In this document: one piece after another, positions 16,349-24,557 of the stretch
Layout of the letters: each line of letters begins with the position of its first letter
Numbering within the stretch: position 1 is the first letter of the stretch
Origin: Streptomyces fumanus
GTDB taxonomy: Bacteria > Actinomycetota > Actinomycetes > Streptomycetales > Streptomycetaceae
Assembly: GCF_014655295.1 (NCBI RefSeq)
Contig: NZ_BNBI01000008.1
Location: 372,001-436,000 of the forward strand
Length of the DNA: 64,000 nt
Direction of reading: 5' to 3'
Notes under the pieces: generated by a model
Seen by the model: the letters and a program-made list of their open reading frames with translations, nothing else
The model's database searches: none
Told to the model about the DNA's origin: nothing
Position numbers and translations under genes: made by a program

Positions 16349-17089
16349 ATGAAGCGACTCGACGGAAACGTGGCGTTGGTGACGGGTGGAAGCCGGGGGA
16401 TCGGTGCGGCGGTGGCACTACGCCTGGCGGAGGATGGAGCGGACGTTGTCCTGACGTACGAGAGCAATGCGGAACGGGCCGCCGAGGTGGTCGAGCGGAT
16501 CAAGGCCACCGGGCGCCGGGCGCTGGCCGTCCAGGCCGACAGCGCGGACGCGGAGGCGCTCACCGCGTCGGTGGACCGGGCCGCCGGGACGTTCGGCCGG
16601 CTCGACATCCTGGTCAACAACGCGGGGGCCTTCCTCGTCGGCCCGCTGGAGGACATGGGCCCGGCCGAGGCCGACCGCACGCTGGCGGTGAACGTCCGGG
16701 CGCCCTACCTGGCATCCCGGGCGGCGGTACGGCACATGACCGACGGCGGCCGCATCATCAGCATCGGCAGCAACATGGCCGGGCGCACACCCTTCCCGGG
16801 CTTCGCGCTGTACGCCATGAGCAAGACGGCCCTCATCGGCATGACCAAGGGCCTCGCCCGTGAACTCGGCCCCCGCGGCATCACCGTCAACCTCGTCCAC
16901 CCCGGCCCCACCGACACCGACGCCAACCCGGCCGACGGCCCGAACGCCGCGACGATCACCGCCTTCACGGCCCTCGGCCGCTACGCGTCCCCGCCGGAAG
17001 TCGCCGCCACGGTCGCCCACTTGGCGGGCCCGGACGGCCAGTACATCACCGGCGCGTCGATCGCGGTGGACGGGGGATTCACGGTCTGA
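16349..17089 (+). CDS. Short-chain dehydrogenase/reductase (SDR)
   Basis: A 246-residue classical SDR. It has the NAD(P)-binding TGGSRGIGAAVA, the structural NNAG, the catalytic Ser region IISIGSNMAG and the YAMSK Tyr-Lys pair, ending in the usual ITGASIAVDGGFTV. The Thr-Tyr-Glu after the second strand and the absence of an Asp there suggest NADPH preference. The substrate is unknown. A GAGG site precedes the ATG. A decayed copy of its 3' quarter lies at 18231-18391, so this locus has been duplicated or disturbed. Confidence 0.92.
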   Translation: MKRLDGNVALVTGGSRGIGAAVALRLAEDGADVVLTYESNAERAAEVVERIKATGRRALAVQADSADAEALTASVDRAAGTFGRLDILVNNAGAFLVGPLEDMGPAEADRTLAVNVRAPYLASRAAVRHMTDGGRIISIGSNMAGRTPFPGFALYAMSKTALIGMTKGLARELGPRGITVNLVHPGPTDTDANPADGPNAATITAFTALGRYASPPEVAATVAHLAGPDGQYITGASIAVDGGFTV

Positions 17090-17309
17090 CCACCCTTGTG
17101 CTGCGGCAGCAACGGCTCCCGACGGTTGCACCTGATGGAAGTCGCGCAGGTGGGCCTGCCAAGGCAGACGTCCCTTGACAGGCCCTGGATCCTGCGGTGC
17201 CGTTCACCCCCACGGTCATCTATCCGGAGGCGTCTCCGGACGGATGCCCCGAGGTGGGTGCCCGGGGTGTCCATCAGCCCAGCACATTCGTCCGGGCTCG
17301 CTCACGCTC

Positions 17310-17672
17310 TCAGCGGCTAGGTCCCTTGGGGCTTGCCTGCTGTGTCGCCGCCCGCACCGGGTCGTAAGGCAATCCTCCGCTGGCCCCGGCGCGGGGGGTG
17401 GCCGGCCTGCCGGCAGGCAGATGCTGATTGGCAGCCTGCGCCACCTGCGTCTGACCGGGGACGGCAGCCGCGGGATTCTGGAAATCCCGCGGCTGCTGCG
17501 AGATGTTCAGCATGGTCTGTGCGGCATCAAGCGTGGCCGCCGCTGCGGCTGCCCGAGTCCTCTGCTCTTCGAGCGTCTGGTCCAGGCGCGCCAACGTGCC
17601 GGGAGACATGGCCCTGTCCCAGGGGCTCGGCTGAGGGGCGGAATTCTTACCCGTGGGTTGCTTCTTCGGCAT
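17310..17672 (-). CDS. Hypothetical protein, Ala/Gln-rich
   Basis: A 120-residue reading frame starting at an ATG (17672) with a GGAATGGAG site upstream. It is low in complexity: a basic start (MPKKQPTGKN), a predicted helix (LARLDQTLEEQRTRAAAAAATLDAAQTMLNI) and a Pro/Ala-rich tail. No family is recognised. Base composition is lower in GC than that of neighbouring conserved genes, consistent with the accessory scar it lies in. The 220 bp between the SDR stop and this gene hold nothing I recognise. Confidence 0.4.
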   Translation of the reverse strand: MPKKQPTGKNSAPQPSPWDRAMSPGTLARLDQTLEEQRTRAAAAAATLDAAQTMLNISQQPRDFQNPAAAVPGQTQVAQAANQHLPAGRPATPRAGASGGLPYDPVRAATQQASPKGPSR

Positions 17673-17796
17673 CGGATGCCACTCCATTCCTTTACCGGAT
17701 CGTCGCTGAATCCCTGTCTGCCGGACTGGGGAGCACCCAGGCTGTCGTGAGTGTCGCTGCCGCTTCACTCGACTAGCGGCAGCAACGCACCCTCAG

Positions 17797-18078
17797 TCAG
17801 GCTGACAGCGCCTTCGGTCGATCGCATGCGAACTTTTCAGTGATCGCAACGGCACCCGTGGGCAAACGGTTCAATGCCTGATGTTCTCCTCGAACCCCTT
17901 GCTTCGGCCGCTGTCGCCTCACCCGTCGCCGCATCTGCGTAAGGCGGCGGTCGAAGCGGAAGTTGCACCAGGTCAGCCAGGTGACGAAGACGGTGCCGAG
18001 GACGAGCATGCCGATGCCCGTCGTCGTCGAACCGGTGGTCAGGCCGAGGGCGGCCGTGCCGCAGAAGAGGACGGCCAT
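17797..18078 (-). CDS. Possible small membrane protein (may be truncated)
   Basis: A 93-residue frame with two hydrophobic segments (MAVLFCGTAALGLTTG and TGIGMLVLGTVFVTWLTW) followed by a very basic stretch (RFDRRLTQMRRRVRRQR). Sense codons continue about 22 residues upstream of the ATG, reading RRRRIRRNRWWALPL, back to a TAG, with no start codon there. This suggests the true N-terminus has been lost. Small membrane proteins of this kind occur in actinobacterial integrative elements, but I cannot assign a family. Confidence 0.35.
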   Translation of the reverse strand: MAVLFCGTAALGLTTGSTTTGIGMLVLGTVFVTWLTWCNFRFDRRLTQMRRRVRRQRPKQGVRGEHQALNRLPTGAVAITEKFACDRPKALSA

Positions 18079-18230
18079 CAGCGGGAGCGCCCACCAGCGG
18101 TTGCGCCGGATTCGGCGCCGACGGGAGCCGACCAGGGCGGCCAGATGCTACCGGCGGTGCGGATGTCGTCCGGCGCGGCGCCCGAGGTGCCGCGACCTTG
18201 AGGCGGACGCGCGTATGAATCGCCCGCTCA

Positions 18231-18391
18231 GTGCGACCTGTCGGCCTGACGGTCGCGAAACCAGTCCGACGAACACCAGCGTCCCGGACGCCGGGACGAT
18301 CACCGCTCTCGCCGCCCTCGGCTGCTGCGCGACCCCGACGGAAGTCGCCGCCACCGTCGCCCACTGGCGGGCCCGGACGGGCAATACACCA
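18231..18391 (+). pseudogene. Decayed copy of SDR 3' region
   Basis: Read across frameshifts, this stretch gives RPVGLTVAKPV, SPTNTSVPDAGTITALAALG and PTEVAATVAHW, then AGPDGQY-like residues. These align with residues 170-235 of the SDR at 16349 (GPRGITVNLVHPGPTDT, AATITAFTALG, PPEVAATVAHLAGPDGQY). The nucleotide match is strong over gacgatcaccgc and gaagtcgccgccac, and a one-base deletion in the cccactggcggg stretch breaks the frame. It is therefore a diverged, nonfunctional duplicate. Confidence 0.75.
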
Positions 18392-18460
18392 CCGATCAAG
18401 GAATTGTTGGGCCACGCCCACCTCGGCGTCACCGCCGGCGACTACGCCCACGCGCGAGTA
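18392..18460 (+). pseudogene. Tyrosine recombinase (phage/ICE integrase) C-terminal remnant
   Basis: The sequence encodes TIKELLGHAHLGVTAGDYAH. This is the last conserved box of Streptomyces tyrosine integrases (LGHxxxxVTxxxYAH), including the LGH histidine and the nucleophilic tyrosine. Only about 23 codons remain, and they join directly onto the SDR relic. It marks a past integrative element or phage at this site. Confidence 0.7.
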
Positions 18461-18493
18461 GCCCCACCGGAAGGACTCTCCGGTGGGGCTACT
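18457..18493. terminator. Bidirectional stem-loop terminator
   Basis: Perfect 15-bp arms (AGTAGCCCCACCGGA at 18457-18471 and its complement at 18479-18493) enclose a 7-nt loop. The element sits 3 bp past the stop codon of the putative immunity gene and at the end of the integrase relic, so it can end transcription from both sides. Confidence 0.85.
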
Positions 18494-18495
18494 GC

Positions 18496-18963
18496 TTATT
18501 CATTCAGAAATACCTCGACGGCCCGAGCCACCGACGCCGGGGTCGACTCATCATGTGGATCATCCATTCCGAGCATTGGTAGATCCAGCGCCACGCTTAC
18601 CGAGTCTCCCAATTCATCCCTCACTGCCCTGAGAGAATGGAGTACAGCATGGTAGGCGGGGCTGATTCGCTCGAAATCTTCCCTGATGGAAAATCTCCCG
18701 TCCCGTTCAGCGATCGGACGAAACGGCGGGACGACGATCCACTCCGGCAAGCCGTCATCTCTTGAGTTCGGCAAGACCTGCGCTGCCTCTCTGTTCGGCC
18801 TGCCGCCGTAGCGGTCGAATGCCCAAACTCCAGACATAACAAGCGCGTCAGCCCGAACCGAGCGGCTACTTTCGTTGACGAACTCAATCCCCATCGATTC
18901 AGGCAGCACCCTTGACCAGTGGTCCAGGGTCGATTGCTGGAGAGACGTCACGTAAATCTTCAT
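18496..18963 (-). CDS. Probable immunity protein for the adjacent RHS/Hint toxin tail
   Basis: A 155-residue soluble protein that starts 8 bp after the toxin stop codon (18972-18974). Its ribosome site (AGGTG) overlaps that stop, the typical toxin-immunity coupling. Base composition is clearly AT-richer than the chromosome. A region near residues 38-55 (RADALVMSGVWAFDRYGG) and the end (VSVALDLPMLGMDDPHDESTP...VARAVEVFL) resemble the ADP-ribose-binding macro fold, which would suit neutralising an ADP-ribosylating toxin; this is a weak pattern match. If the toxin is dead the gene may persist as an orphan immunity. Confidence 0.65.
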   Translation of the reverse strand: MKIYVTSLQQSTLDHWSRVLPESMGIEFVNESSRSVRADALVMSGVWAFDRYGGRPNREAAQVLPNSRDDGLPEWIVVPPFRPIAERDGRFSIREDFERISPAYHAVLHSLRAVRDELGDSVSVALDLPMLGMDDPHDESTPASVARAVEVFLNE

Positions 18964-18971
18964 CGATTCAC

Positions 18972-20422
18972 CTAAGGGATCGGCATGGAGGGAAGGATGC
19001 GAACTCGGCCGATCGTACTCATTGAGTCCTCCCAGAGTGCGAAGGCATCGATTCCGCCGCCCCCGTCCGCGAGATGCTCAATCCTGCTCTCCGCAGGAAT
19101 GTGTTCAGTTCTGATCACGCCACGCACCAGCGTGTAAGCACCTTCGTCAGGGAACTTCGCATGGGCGGACCTGGCATAGAGAGCTGCACCCTCTGGTGTC
19201 GAAGAGAAATACTTCGATTCGATACCCCGGGGATCTGGAAGCGTCGAGTGTCCAAGAGTTGCTTCAACTCGTCGTCCTTCACGGCGCGGTAGACGTATTG
19301 CTCACCTTCTTTGAGCTTACTTCCCCCACAATTGTGAACGAGGACCGGGGTTTCCCCCGCCAGCACATAGTACGTATGCAGATCGCTGACAGTCAGGTTG
19401 TGGACCGTCGCGTGCCGGGTCGTCCGGTGGGTGATCGCGGTGATCTGGACGTACGTGCCGGCGCTGGTGCGGAGCCACTGGCCGGGGTTCAGGTCGGTGG
19501 CGTCGATCCGTTCGCCCAGTTCCGAGACCCAGAAGGGGTGTCCTTCCGTGGCGGTGACCTGGGCTTTCTTGCCGTCGGTGGTGGTGATCTCGACCTTGAC
19601 CAGGTGCTTTAGGCCCTTGCCGAGGATCTCGGCGGTGACCGTTTCGACGGCGGTCTCGCCGGTTTCCGGGTCGGTGGCGAGGACCTTGTCGCCGTTCTTG
19701 ATCTCCTCGATGGGCTTGGTGGTGCCGTCCGCCATCAGGACCAGGGTGCCGGGGACGAAGCTGTTGGCCTCCGTGGTGCAGCCGCCGCCACCACCCGACG
19801 ACTCCGACGGCTTGCCCGACGACTCGTCCTTCGCCTTCGTCTGCCTCGGCTTCGACTCCGCCTTCTTGGCCGCCGCCTTCTGGGTCTTCTGGACCGCGTT
19901 GCCCGTCTTCCGCGCGGCCGCCTTCGCCTTGCGGGTCGCCGCCTCCTTGGCCTTCTTCCTCAACTGGGCGGCCTTCTCGGCGGCCTTGCGCTTGGCCTCC
20001 TTCGCCTTGCGGGCCAGTTCACGGGCCTTCTTGGCCATCTCGATGATCTTGCGGGCCTTCTCCTTGGCCTTCATCCAGGCGTTGACCGCGCTGGCGATGC
20101 GCTTGGCCGCCCCGATGACCGCGGGGATCTTGCCGAGCTTGGTCCAGGGGATGGCCTGGATGAACAGGCTGCCGCACGCCCAGAGGTCGCCCCGGGAGAA
20201 GCAGCCGACCACGTCGTTCCAGCCGATGAAGTCCTTCAGCGCGGCCCAGCCGACCGAGAGGATGACATCGGCCAGGGAGGTGTTGAGCTGCTTCTTCGCC
20301 CACGCCTCGGCCGACGCCGACGGACCGCCGTACTCGCTGGTCCCGCCCTCCGACGCCAGGCCGGAGGGGTCGGCGAAGGTGACCGGGTTGTTCTCGCAGT
20401 AGACGTACCCGTTCATCTGCAC
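18972..20422 (-). pseudogene. Truncated RHS polymorphic toxin tail: RHS core end, Hint domain, frameshifted toxin domain
   Basis: The frame begins mid-protein with GYVYCENNPVTFADPSG, the end of an RHS core, so the large N-terminal shell is missing. Next come a pretoxin segment, a Lys/Ala-rich coiled coil (about 100 residues) and a Hint self-splicing-type domain from NSFVPGTLVLMADGT to TPVLVHNC. The toxin domain starts YVYRAVKDDELKQLLDTRRF. The frame then slips at about 19225-19238 (CCCCGGGGATC); one base restores GIESKYFSSTPEGAALYAR through RILPSMPIP and a stop at 18972. The restored domain looks like an ADP-ribosyltransferase-type toxin, which is tentative. The loss of the 5' end and the frameshift argue that it is not functional. 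Confidence 0.8.
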
Positions 20423-20617
20423 CGCCAGGTCGTGGCCTCGGTGCGCTCGACACCGAACGGGTCGGTCTTGTTACCCGGGGTGCCGGGCCGATGCGCGGGT
20501 GAACCGGCGCGGCGGCGCCGGGGTGCCAGGGGCTGGTGCCGGTGATCAATCGCTGAGTACTGTGCGCCTTTCGACTACGGGCAACTCGCCCCACGGGGCC
20601 GGAAAGTGGGCAGTCAG
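20423..20617. other. Truncation junction of the RHS gene
   Basis: On the minus strand this stretch still reads PGNKTDPFGVERT-like residues before the RHS frame is lost, and no start codon or ribosome site for the toxin is present. On the plus strand it must hold the promoter of the hydrolase at 20618, but no clear -35/-10 pair stands out. Confidence 0.4.
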
Positions 20618-21481
20618 ATGGGACCGACGTTCGTCCTGGTGCACGGAGCGTTCGCCAATTCCTTCTCGTTCGCGCCGCTTCAGGCCGAACTCGGGCTGCT
20701 CGGGCACCGGTCCGTCGCCGTCGACCTGCCGGGGCACGGGTTCTCGGCGACGTACCACCGGGCCTACCAGGCGCCGCAGGATCTGGACGGGCTCGCCGCC
20801 GCGCCCGGTGACGTCAAGGGCGTCACGCTCGCCGACAACGTCGCGCACCTCGTCGGGGTGCTGGAGCGGGCCAAGCGGAACGGGCCCGTCGTCCTGGTCG
20901 CGCACAGCCGGGGCGGGCTGACGGCCACCCTCGCGGCGAACCAGCGGCCCGACCTCATCGACCGCATCGTCTACGTCTCCGCCTGGTGTCCCGTCGACCT
21001 CGACGTCAACGCCTACTACGCCGAGCCCGAGATGGCCTCTGTCGACGCCGCGTCCCTCGGCCTGGCACTGGTCGGCAACCCGGGCGAACTCGGACTGCTG
21101 CGCGTCAACTTCCGTACCGCCGACCCCGCCGCCCTCGCGGCGTTCAAGGCGGCCTTCCTCGCCGACGGGACCGAGGAGGAGTTCCTGGTGTTCCTCAACA
21201 CCTTCCAGCCCGACGAGAACCTCGACACCGGCACCCCCGAGGACCGGGCCCGCGCCGGCACCTGGGGGCGCATCCCGCGGACGTACGTCCGGCTGAGCGA
21301 GGACACCAGCATCCCGCTCGCCATGCAGGACCGGATGATCCGCGAGGGCGACGCGCTGACGCCGGAGAACCCCTGGGACGTGCGGACGCTCCCCGGCAGC
21401 CATCTGAAGTGGCTGGTCGACCCGGCCCCGGCGGCCCGGCTGCTGGGCGGTCTCGCCGCGCTGGAGCCGATCGGGTCATGA
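20618..21481 (+). CDS. Alpha/beta fold hydrolase
   Basis: A 287-residue alpha/beta hydrolase of the esterase/haloperoxidase-like type. Signatures are FVLVHGAFANSFSFAPLQAEL, DLPGHGFSA, the nucleophile elbow VAHSRGG and a C-terminal catalytic His in LPGSHLKWL. The ATG at 20618 follows GGAAAG with 11-nt spacing; a GTG at 20606 is an alternative. It is probably cytosolic with an unknown ester substrate. It converges on the TetR gene with a 6-bp overlap; this pairing suggests, but does not prove, regulation by that repressor. Confidence 0.88.
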   Translation: MGPTFVLVHGAFANSFSFAPLQAELGLLGHRSVAVDLPGHGFSATYHRAYQAPQDLDGLAAAPGDVKGVTLADNVAHLVGVLERAKRNGPVVLVAHSRGGLTATLAANQRPDLIDRIVYVSAWCPVDLDVNAYYAEPEMASVDAASLGLALVGNPGELGLLRVNFRTADPAALAAFKAAFLADGTEEEFLVFLNTFQPDENLDTGTPEDRARAGTWGRIPRTYVRLSEDTSIPLAMQDRMIREGDALTPENPWDVRTLPGSHLKWLVDPAPAARLLGGLAALEPIGS

Positions 21482-22054
21482 GCGGTCGGCGCCGGGCCAG
21501 TGGGACAGCGCCACGTGCAGCGCCTCGATCGCCTTGTCCCAGGAGGCCCGCACGTCCCGGGGGTCGTTGAACGCGCCGGCCGCCTCCAGGGCGCAGTACC
21601 CGTGGAAGGTGCTGCGCAGCAGCCGTACCGCGTCGGTGAGGTCGGGTTCGGTGAGGCCGTAGGCGCGGAGCATGCCGTAGGTGATCTCGGCGGTGCGGCG
21701 CGGCGCGGGGGAGCCGGCCACCAGGGCGGGGTCGAGGCGGATCTGCGTGGCCGCGTACCGGCCGGGGTGGCGCAGCGCGTACGCCCGGTAGGCGCCGGCG
21801 AAGGCGGCCAGCGCGTCCTTGCCGGCCCGGCCGGCCACCGCCCGCGCGATCTCCTCGATCTGCTCGGCGCCCGCCCGCAGCGCCATCCGGGTGCGCAGCT
21901 CCTGGAGGTTCCTGACGTGCGAGTACAGGCTCGCGTCCTTCACACCGAAGCGGCGGGCCAGCGCGGACAGCGTCACCTTCTCGAAGCCCACCTCGTCGGC
22001 GAGTTCGACGGCGGCGGTGACGACGCGGTCGGCGCTGAGTCCGGCGCGGGGCAT
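21476..22054 (-). CDS. TetR/AcrR family transcriptional regulator
   Basis: A 192-residue repressor. Residues 8-55 form the TetR HTH (VVTAAVELADEVGFEKVTLSALARRFGVKDASLYSHV). The C-terminal ligand domain ends with TFHGYCALEAAGAFNDP, characteristic of the WHG-type TetR group. Two 18-bp direct repeats in its upstream region are a likely autoregulatory site. Its 3' end overlaps the hydrolase by 6 bp. Confidence 0.92.
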   Translation of the reverse strand: MPRAGLSADRVVTAAVELADEVGFEKVTLSALARRFGVKDASLYSHVRNLQELRTRMALRAGAEQIEEIARAVAGRAGKDALAAFAGAYRAYALRHPGRYAATQIRLDPALVAGSPAPRRTAEITYGMLRAYGLTEPDLTDAVRLLRSTFHGYCALEAAGAFNDPRDVRASWDKAIEALHVALSHWPGADRS

Positions 22055-22095
22055 ACGGGACCTCCGGGTACCGGGGACAGGGTCGAGGCGCAGCC

Positions 22096-22132
22096 TATAG
22101 CGGGGTGCGTGACGTATAGCGGGGCGCGCGAC
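22096..22132. promoter_or_regulatory. Tandem TATAGCGGGGyGCGyGAC repeats
   Basis: Two 18-bp direct copies (22096-22113 and 22115-22132) differ at two positions and have a 19-bp period. They lie 42-78 bp upstream of the TetR start. The AT core (TATAG) could double as a -10 element. Direct rather than inverted arrangement is unusual for TetR sites. Confidence 0.55.
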
Positions 22133-22248
22133 CTGCTTTGCCGTGTCCGGTACGGCCGCCCCTCACCCCCAGGCCGTTCAACGTTCATCTTCTGCCTCGA
22201 TCCTCCTCGGGCGGCGCGGCTCGCGCCGGAAAGACGAGGAGGGGCGAC

Positions 22249-23961
22249 ATGGGCCACGGACACGGACACACCCACGGGCAGCATCACCATCACGGCCACG
22301 ACCACGGTCACGGACACGAGCACCAGGCCACCGCGCCGCTGCCCGCCGCCTTCGACACCTCCGTACCCGACGAGGCGCTCAGCCCCGAGCAGCAGTCCCG
22401 CCGGACCCTGCTGCGCCGCGCCGGTCTGCTCGGCGCGGGCCTGGCCGCGAGCAGCGTGCTGGCCGGTGCCGGCACCGCGCCCGCGTACGCCCGCGGCGGC
22501 GGCAAGAAGGGGTTCCTGTGGCTGGCCGGTGACCACCACATCCACACCCAGTACAGCAGCGACGGCAAGTACCGCGTGATCGACCAGGTCCGCCAGGGCG
22601 CCCGGCACGGCATGGACTGGCTGGTCATCACCGACCACGGCAGCGGTACGCACGCCAAGATCGGCGTGGAGAAGGTCAACCCGGACATCCAGGACGCCCG
22701 CCGCGCCCACCGGGACACCCTCGTCTTCCAGGGCCTGGAGTGGAACATCCCGGCCGCCGAGCACGGCACCGTCTTCGTCCACCCGGGCAAGAACGAGGTC
22801 TCCGTCCTCAAGCAGTTCGAGTCCGGCTACGACGGCGCGGTCAAGGCCGCCACCGGCTCCTCGCCCGCCAACGAGGCCCTCGCCATCGCCGGTCTCGCCT
22901 TCCTCTCCGAGCAGGTCAAGCGGCGCAAGGTCAAGGACGCCCTGATGCTCGCCAACCACCCGGCGCGCAAGGGCATCGACTCCCCGCACGAACTGCGCGC
23001 CTGGCGCGACGCCACCTCCGCGAGCCACCGCATCGCCGTCGGCATGGAGGGCGCCCCCGGCCACCAGGCCGGCGGCCTGCCCAAGCCGCTCGGCCCCGGC
23101 GGCGCCCGCGGCATCTACAACAACAGCCCCGGCGCCGACTCCTTCGCCGCCTACCCGCTGGAGTCGTACCGCACCTGGGGCGGCTTCGACTGGATGACCG
23201 CCACCGTCGGCGGCCTGTGGGACAGCCTGCTCGCCGAGGGCAAGCCCTGGTGGATCACCGCCAACTCCGACTCGCACCAGATCTACGGCGACACCGCGGC
23301 CCGCGGCGGCGGCGACTTCAACGCCAACGGCCGCTACGACGACCCGGTGTACGGCGGCCAGATCGACATCACCGAGAACGACTACTGGCCCGGCTACTAC
23401 AGCCGCACCCACGTCGGCGCCGAGGGCTTCTCCTACGCCGCCGTCATGGACGGCATCCGCGCCGGCCGCGTCTGGGTCGACCACGGCCAGCTCATCTCCG
23501 GCCTCGACGTCCGGGTCAGCGGCGGCAGCCGCTGGGCCACCCTCGGCGGCGCCCTGCACGTCAAGAAGGGCACCCGCGTCTCCCTCACCGTGGACGTGGC
23601 CCTGGCCGGCGGCCCCAACTGGGCCGGGTTCCAGCCCACCCTGGCCCGCGTCGACGTCATCCAGGGCGATGTCACGGGAGAGGTCAAGGACAAGGACACC
23701 TTCACCGCGCCCACCGCCAAGGTGGTCAAGTCCTACGAGGTGAACAAGAACGCCGGCACCGTCACCCTCACCTACGACCTCGGCCGCGTCGACCGCCCCG
23801 TCTACCTGCGGCTGCGCGGCACCGACGGCAACCGGTCCGCGGTCGGCGCGATGGGCGCGGCCGTCGACCCGCACGGCCCGGCCATCGACGTGGTGGGCGA
23901 CGCCGACCCGTGGAAGGACCTGTGGTTCTACTCCAACCCGGTCTGGGTCCTGCCCTCGTGA
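22249..23961 (+). CDS. Tat-exported PHP-domain metal-dependent phosphoesterase with His-rich N-terminus
   Basis: A 570-residue protein. Residues 1-27 are extremely His-rich (HGHGHTHGQHHHHGHDHGHG). A twin-arginine signal follows at about 48-83 (SRRTLLRRAGLLGAG...APAYA). The PHP metal-site motifs come next: GDHHIHTQYSSDG, VITDHGSG and ITANSDSHQ. The C-terminal 130 residues form a beta-rich domain. PHP enzymes hydrolyse phosphoesters with a tri-metal site; folding with metal in the cytosol before Tat export fits. The His tract precedes the signal, so it should stay inside or be removed, perhaps acting in metal loading. The ATG has a GAGGAGGGG site. It is coupled to the next gene by a GTGA overlap. 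Confidence 0.9.
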   Translation: MGHGHGHTHGQHHHHGHDHGHGHEHQATAPLPAAFDTSVPDEALSPEQQSRRTLLRRAGLLGAGLAASSVLAGAGTAPAYARGGGKKGFLWLAGDHHIHTQYSSDGKYRVIDQVRQGARHGMDWLVITDHGSGTHAKIGVEKVNPDIQDARRAHRDTLVFQGLEWNIPAAEHGTVFVHPGKNEVSVLKQFESGYDGAVKAATGSSPANEALAIAGLAFLSEQVKRRKVKDALMLANHPARKGIDSPHELRAWRDATSASHRIAVGMEGAPGHQAGGLPKPLGPGGARGIYNNSPGADSFAAYPLESYRTWGGFDWMTATVGGLWDSLLAEGKPWWITANSDSHQIYGDTAARGGGDFNANGRYDDPVYGGQIDITENDYWPGYYSRTHVGAEGFSYAAVMDGIRAGRVWVDHGQLISGLDVRVSGGSRWATLGGALHVKKGTRVSLTVDVALAGGPNWAGFQPTLARVDVIQGDVTGEVKDKDTFTAPTAKVVKSYEVNKNAGTVTLTYDLGRVDRPVYLRLRGTDGNRSAVGAMGAAVDPHGPAIDVVGDADPWKDLWFYSNPVWVLPS

Positions 23962-24479
23962 CCCCGCCGCCGTACGCCCTCGGGGTCGACACCGAGGAGA
24001 CCGGGCTCCGGGCCGCCGACCACCTGCTCCTGGACCTGGCGGCCCGGCTCGGCCTGCCCGAGGACGTGTTCGGCTGCACCCACCTGGTGCGCGACGGCGG
24101 CCCACGCCGGGTGGCGCTCTCCCTGGCGGCGGCGGACGCGGCGGTGCTGGACGCCGCCCGCGCGGCACTCACCGACCAGGGGTACGCGGTGACGGACGGC
24201 GCTCCCGACCGGAGCGGACGGGCGGTGCTCTACCCGGGCGCCGCCCGCCTCACCGGCACCCTCACGGTCGCGGAACTGCTGGAGCGGTCCGCGATCGAGC
24301 GGGTCCGCGTGCTGGGCACCCCGGGACCGGCCGACCCCGGACTGCATCTGGTGACCCGGGAGTTCGTCCGCCCGCAGTGGGAGGACGGTGTGCTGGTGCT
24401 CGCCGCCATGCCCCATGCCGGCGGCACCCTCGTGCCCTTCGAGGACCCCGACCCCACGCCCTGCTGCGCCGACCACTGA
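23958..24479 (+). CDS. Hypothetical protein coupled to the PHP phosphoesterase
   Basis: A 173-residue soluble protein that starts at a GTG overlapping the preceding stop (GTGA), so it is surely co-translated with the phosphoesterase. No family is recognised. It has two similar alpha/beta halves, an even spread of charged residues, no signal peptide and a C-terminal CC near PTPCCADH. Since its partner is exported folded, a cytosolic maturation or accessory role is possible; this is only context-based. Confidence 0.75.
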   Translation: MTPPPYALGVDTEETGLRAADHLLLDLAARLGLPEDVFGCTHLVRDGGPRRVALSLAAADAAVLDAARAALTDQGYAVTDGAPDRSGRAVLYPGAARLTGTLTVAELLERSAIERVRVLGTPGPADPGLHLVTREFVRPQWEDGVLVLAAMPHAGGTLVPFEDPDPTPCCADH

Positions 24480-24557
24480 CCCCGCCGGAAAACCCGTACC
24501 GTCCCCGTCCCCGCGTGTCCTAGGGTGACCCGGCACCTCGTCGGGGAAAGGGACCGG

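Noticed and set aside
18231..18460. Reading the SDR/integrase scar as one intact gene
   Set aside because: The SDR-like residues require frame changes, and the integrase part is only the last ~23 codons, so it is a relic.
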